From Chara braunii (taxonomy: Eukaryota > Streptophyta > Charophyceae > Charales > Characeae): 54,927 bases of DNA. The position numbers and the translations under genes were made by a program. The stretch's first letter is position 1; the number at the start of each line of letters is the position of its first letter. The DNA lies in NCBI GenBank assembly GCA_003427395.1, contig BFEA01000113.1, positions 1,688,196 to 1,743,122 of the forward strand, in the 5' to 3' direction. Below the pieces are notes generated by a model that was not told the DNA's origin, did not search any database, and worked only from the letters and a program-made list of their open reading frames with translations. Shown here one piece after another: positions 51,515-54,927 of the stretch.

Positions 51515-52560
51515 CTAAATTGTCCACCGCCTCATTCCTCTGCAAATACAACATTTGTCCGCTCCAAAACATTTCTCTTGCAACTGCTCCAGCGTGACCA
51601 TTACCGATCTGCAGGATCTCACGCACGCCTCGCAAAATACTGACACGATCGGATACTCGATGCCTACCATAAATATGCCTTCATCACTTCTGCACATACC
51701 ACACCCCCCCCCCTTCTCCTACCAACTCACGAAACAAACCCTCAGTGGTGGAAGCCGCTCGAACAATGGGGATGTACACATCCCAACTCGCTTCACGCCA
51801 CACTGTCTCCATGTACAACATTCCCCACTTCCCCCAAACTTGGGAATATCTCAGCGATCTCATCGTCGTCCATCACCGCGAAACACATCGTCAACTGCCT
51901 CCCTTCCACATCTACAGGGCAGACCTCATCCGAAGGGCGGTTTCCTTCCTCCAGCCATCCAACCTGAAGATCCGACCTGAAGACCAACGACAGCTTCAAC
52001 AGCAGCACAAGAACTACGACAACTCGAGGGAAAATCAGCTCCGAACAAAAAGACCAGCAACGGCTTCAGCAACATTACAACCCGGCAGGAGCTTCAGCAG
52101 CATCACAAGGATTACAGCGACTCGAGGACACTACTACAACAAACTCGGCTGCAAGCGCAAAAAGGCAGATTCAAACTGCCCTCTGCATTCATCTTTACAG
52201 GTTGCTCTGCATTGTTATCAAATGATTGATTCATTCATCACAGCCACATTCTGCGCTTCATTCGTTATCCAACCTACTCATCCATATTTACTGCTTGCTT
52301 CACATCCTTGACCTCTCCTCGGTTCCGTGTGAAGTTGTGAACACATTCCTCGCTTGCTCCATTGAAACCTCCATTTTGGATCTGGCCCTCCCTTCTTCAC
52401 ACCTCGGCCTCCAGCTTCTTTCTCCTACCTCCTGGTCTGCCGCGACCGAAGCCGCGGCGCGTCCCCTTGTTCATCTAAAATTCTGTTCGGAGTAGAGCTC
52501 GGGTGTTGGACGGGAGAACGAGCGCAAGGGCCCTTTTAGTGAGGAGCTTTCAGACCCATT
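51515..52560. other. No recognised gene
   Basis: Open frames of up to 188 codons are present but have low-complexity composition and no motifs I recognise. 51990-52130 is Gln/Ser-rich with repeats of 'acaactcgag'-type blocks. It may be the 3' side of the Helitron. Confidence 0.45.
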
Positions 52561-52659
52561 TTCCTGAGTTTTGAAGAACTCACTGGGAAATGTTAAACCA
52601 CCAGTACTTGGCCCAGCTATTGACGCCGAGCCTGAATATGCCCTGCGCGCCAACCTTTG

Positions 52660-53220
52660 CCGAACCTGCAGGGGGCAGGAACCAACACAGGACAATCAGC
52701 CTGCAGGGGGCGGGAACCAACATGTGACATTTGATGCTTGGCACAGGTACTGCCCTTATTACCTGCTGCCAGCAGGTGGAATGTACAGGGGCGTGTACAT
52801 GAAAATGGCCTGGGCAGAAGTGCAGCCAGATCCGTCTGGAAAGATCTTGTTGAATGCCGGGAGAAGCACAAACAGGCAAGAATCTTCAAAAGGACCAAAA
52901 AAAACAAAAACAAAAAAACAAAGGGGAAAATAGGTACCAAGCTCTGGACGTGATTGCCCTCATATGCATCCACTGCTGCAGCGAAGTGCAGCCAGATACG
53001 TTCTGAAAAGTCCTACGTCACAGTGAAGCCCTCCCCGTCTCTCGTCGGGAGCAGAGACCACAAACAGCCGAGATCCTGCTTCCAAAAAACAAAAACAAAG
53101 GGGAAAAGAGATACCAAGCTCTGAAGGTGATTGCCCTCAGATTCATCCACTGCGCCCACAAGTGCAGCCAGATACATTCTAAAAGCTGCTAATGTTACAG
53201 GGAAGCCCTGAAATCCAAAG
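52660..53220. repeat. Tandem repeats, ~46-bp pair and ~170-bp triple
   Basis: 'cctgcagggggc' plus 'gggaaccaaca' occurs twice at 52667-52722. Then three units start with 'tgcagccagat' at ~52821, 52987 and 53163 (periods 166 and 176 bp). Each includes an A-rich part and 'accaagctctg'-type blocks. No coding function is seen. Confidence 0.85.
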
Positions 53221-53364
53221 GGCTGGCGGGCACTCATGAAAAACCAGTTCCCTTCCAAAAAACAGAAAAAAAAGAAAAACAACGATCTGTTTTTTCCTTT
53301 CTCATGTGGCAGTTCCTTTTCTTTTCTCTTTTCCGCCTCGCCGCCTTCAGCCTCCCCTCGTTTC

Positions 53365-53455
53365 CACATAGCACAGCACCTAGACATCTTACAGTCCATT
53401 TGCCCCGTTTCTCTAGCACAGCACCAGGACATCTTACAGTCCATTTGCCCGGTTT
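53365..53455. repeat. ~43-bp direct duplication
   Basis: 'gacatcttacagtccatttg' with 'cccggtttct' occurs at ~53382 and ~53428. Confidence 0.85.
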
Positions 53456-53599
53456 CTGCGGGCCCACGCAGGTCCTCCTGCATTGCAAGGCCGGGCCTTC
53501 CCTGCGGCGCGCTAACGTCGAAGGCTCGCGGCCCATGTACGGGCCAACTACCGCAAGGGCCCTTTTGGTGAGCCGTGCAGCAAGGAGGCCATATAAGCA

Positions 53600-54060
53600 T
53601 CATCAAAACATCGTTGAGTTTCCCCCGATTCCCTTTGTCACTATAACCACCAGTACTTCCAGGGACGAGTCTCACTGAGCAGCGTTGAGTTTCCTCAACG
53701 TCCGAATCTGGACGTGTTCTGAAGGAAACTCTAGGCGATTTTCCGCACATCTCCACAAAGACATCTTCGGGCGTTGAGGAAACTCAACACTGCTCAGAGG
53801 TACTGGGCCCCCGAGGCAATTTTCTCCAACCCTGGAAAAACGCCCTGCCCACCGAAGAAAAATGAACGGGGCCAGGTACTGGTTGTTAATGGGTCAGACT
53901 CCACAAACACATCCAGATTCGGGCGTTGGGGAAACTCGACGCTGCTTAGTAGGGCTGGGCCCCCAAGGCACTTTTCTCCGACCCTGGAAAAACGCCCTGC
54001 GCACCAGAACAAAATGAACGGGGCCAAGCCACTGGTTGTTAATGGGTCACACTACCGCAC
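53600..54060. repeat. ~155-bp tandem duplication with short palindromes
   Basis: 'ccctggaaaaacgccctgc' starts two units (~53830 and ~53984) that end with 'ctggttgttaatgggtca'. Near 53680-53790, 'cgttgagtttcctcaacg' and 'gcgttgaggaaactcaac' give overlapping palindromes. Confidence 0.85.
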
Positions 54061-54199
54061 TTGGCGCATTTCTACCATCTTTTCTCTGCAACATGGCACA
54101 CCCTCTCATCACTACTGCATCGAACCGGAAAGATAGCTAGCTCATATCCATTCATGATCAGGGTGGGCTGTCTTCGAAGGAAAGTCGAACGGAAGCAGT

Positions 54200-54272
54200 T
54201 AGTCAAAATGCACAGGGTGAGACCCAACCCCTCTTTTGTCAAAATGCACAGGGTGAGACCCAACCCCTCCAT
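54200..54272. repeat. 36-bp tandem duplication
   Basis: 'gtcaaaatgcacagggtgag' plus 'acccaacccctc' occurs twice in direct order. Confidence 0.95.
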
Positions 54273-54489
54273 CTGGCGAGTCACCTCTCCAACATCCAAT
54301 GCCATTCATCAAATGTAGTCCAGCCAACCTCTATTCGACTGCTACTTTCCGTATCCACCTGAATAGAACGCCGGGTAATTATAGCTGTATTCGGGCCAAC
54401 TATCAGTATAGATCCAGTGAGAATGGCCATGCGTTCTATTTGACACCACCTTGTCAGCGAACACACCCGCAATGACATCTCTTCTCCTC

Positions 54490-54927
54490 TCTATACATAC
54501 TAAAGCAAGCAAAGGGTCTGGCGACATGGTCGGTCGCGGGCCCAACGCAAACCGCTTGGGACACCACAGCCGGGAGGAGGCGTCGACCGTCGCGGGGGGC
54601 AGGGCAAAGCGAAGCGGCCAAGGGGCGGAGGGCCGAGCCGACGCGGGGGAACCGTCAGGTAGGCACACAAAACCGAGGCGGGGGCCGTCCGGGATAGGCC
54701 GGCGCGACGGAATTGGCCGTGGCTGGCATGAAGGGGTACGCAAGGAATGGCTGGGCGGCACGGGCGCAAAAACTGAAGCGGGCGGGGCAGCATGAGGCCG
54801 GTGCGCCCCCGCGTCGGCAGGAGATACGTGGAGGCAGGAGGTAGTGCGAAGGAGGGGAGGGTGGGAGTACGACGACCGAGTCGTGCGCAGTGGGAACGAC
54901 GGGGGAGAGAGAGAGAGAGAGAGAGAG
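54490..54927. other. GC-rich end of the window with (GA)n
   Basis: A GC-rich stretch with no recognised gene; open frames are Arg/Gly/Ala-rich and occur on both strands. The last 15 bp are a GA repeat that continues beyond the window. Confidence 0.6.

Noticed and set aside
1-54927. tRNA or rRNA genes
   Set aside because: I saw no cloverleaf with proper arms and no rRNA-like block; only primer binding sites that resemble the end of tRNA-iMet.

Overview
This window is a slab of repeat-derived nuclear DNA with no intact host gene that I can support. I see a chromodomain Ty3/Gypsy element, a second Gypsy element, a Penelope-like element with an N-terminal GIY-YIG nuclease, a plant-type L1 LINE, a PIF/Harbinger transposase, a Helitron, two copies of a SANT/Myb-like gene family, and many micro- and minisatellites. 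Every coding region is broken by frameshifts, stops or deletions. The mix suggests a streptophyte green alga or early-diverging plant. Plant-like signs are the zf-RVT LINE, the chromovirus and the Harbinger/SANT pairing. The Penelope element resembles the Chlamys type known from green algae. A nuclear fragment of mitochondrial sdh3 is also present, a gene kept in charophyte and bryophyte mitochondria. A Chara-like genome is my best guess, but it is an inference.

Layout. 1-9041: Gypsy-1 on the minus strand. Its left LTR is cut by the window edge, the right LTR is complete, and it has a polypurine tract, a tRNA-iMet-like primer binding site, gag, protease, RT, a damaged RNase H, and integrase plus chromodomain. 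9130-9822: a 54-bp minisatellite. 11416-13918: SANT/Myb-like copy 1. 15277-21261: the Penelope-like element between ~700-bp pseudo-LTRs, each carrying a hammerhead ribozyme; inverted repeats at 15051 and 21938 bracket it. 22041-27173: Gypsy-2, truncated inside RT, with an inverted LTR copy running into an N gap (27174-27748). 29500-29930: (ATC)n microsatellite. 30165-34535: L1 LINE, 5' truncated, followed by a tandem tail region. 36099-37621: Harbinger transposase relic. 37855-38973: a hAT-like non-autonomous element with a strong hairpin. 40086-42400: SANT/Myb-like copy 2. 43000-46200: short tandem duplications, (GA)n and a purine-rich higher-order repeat. 46590-51514: Helitron Rep/helicase relic carrying the sdh3 insertion at ~50440-50645. 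52660-54280: several tandem repeats.

The parts relate to each other as layers of transposition, not as a pathway. Most notable are (1) the permuted Penelope element with paired hammerhead ribozymes, (2) organelle DNA inserted in a Helitron helicase, (3) two copies of a gene family that joins a hydrophobic segment to a SANT-like domain, and (4) single-N junctions flanked by identical 87-bp sequences, which look like unmerged contig overlaps.
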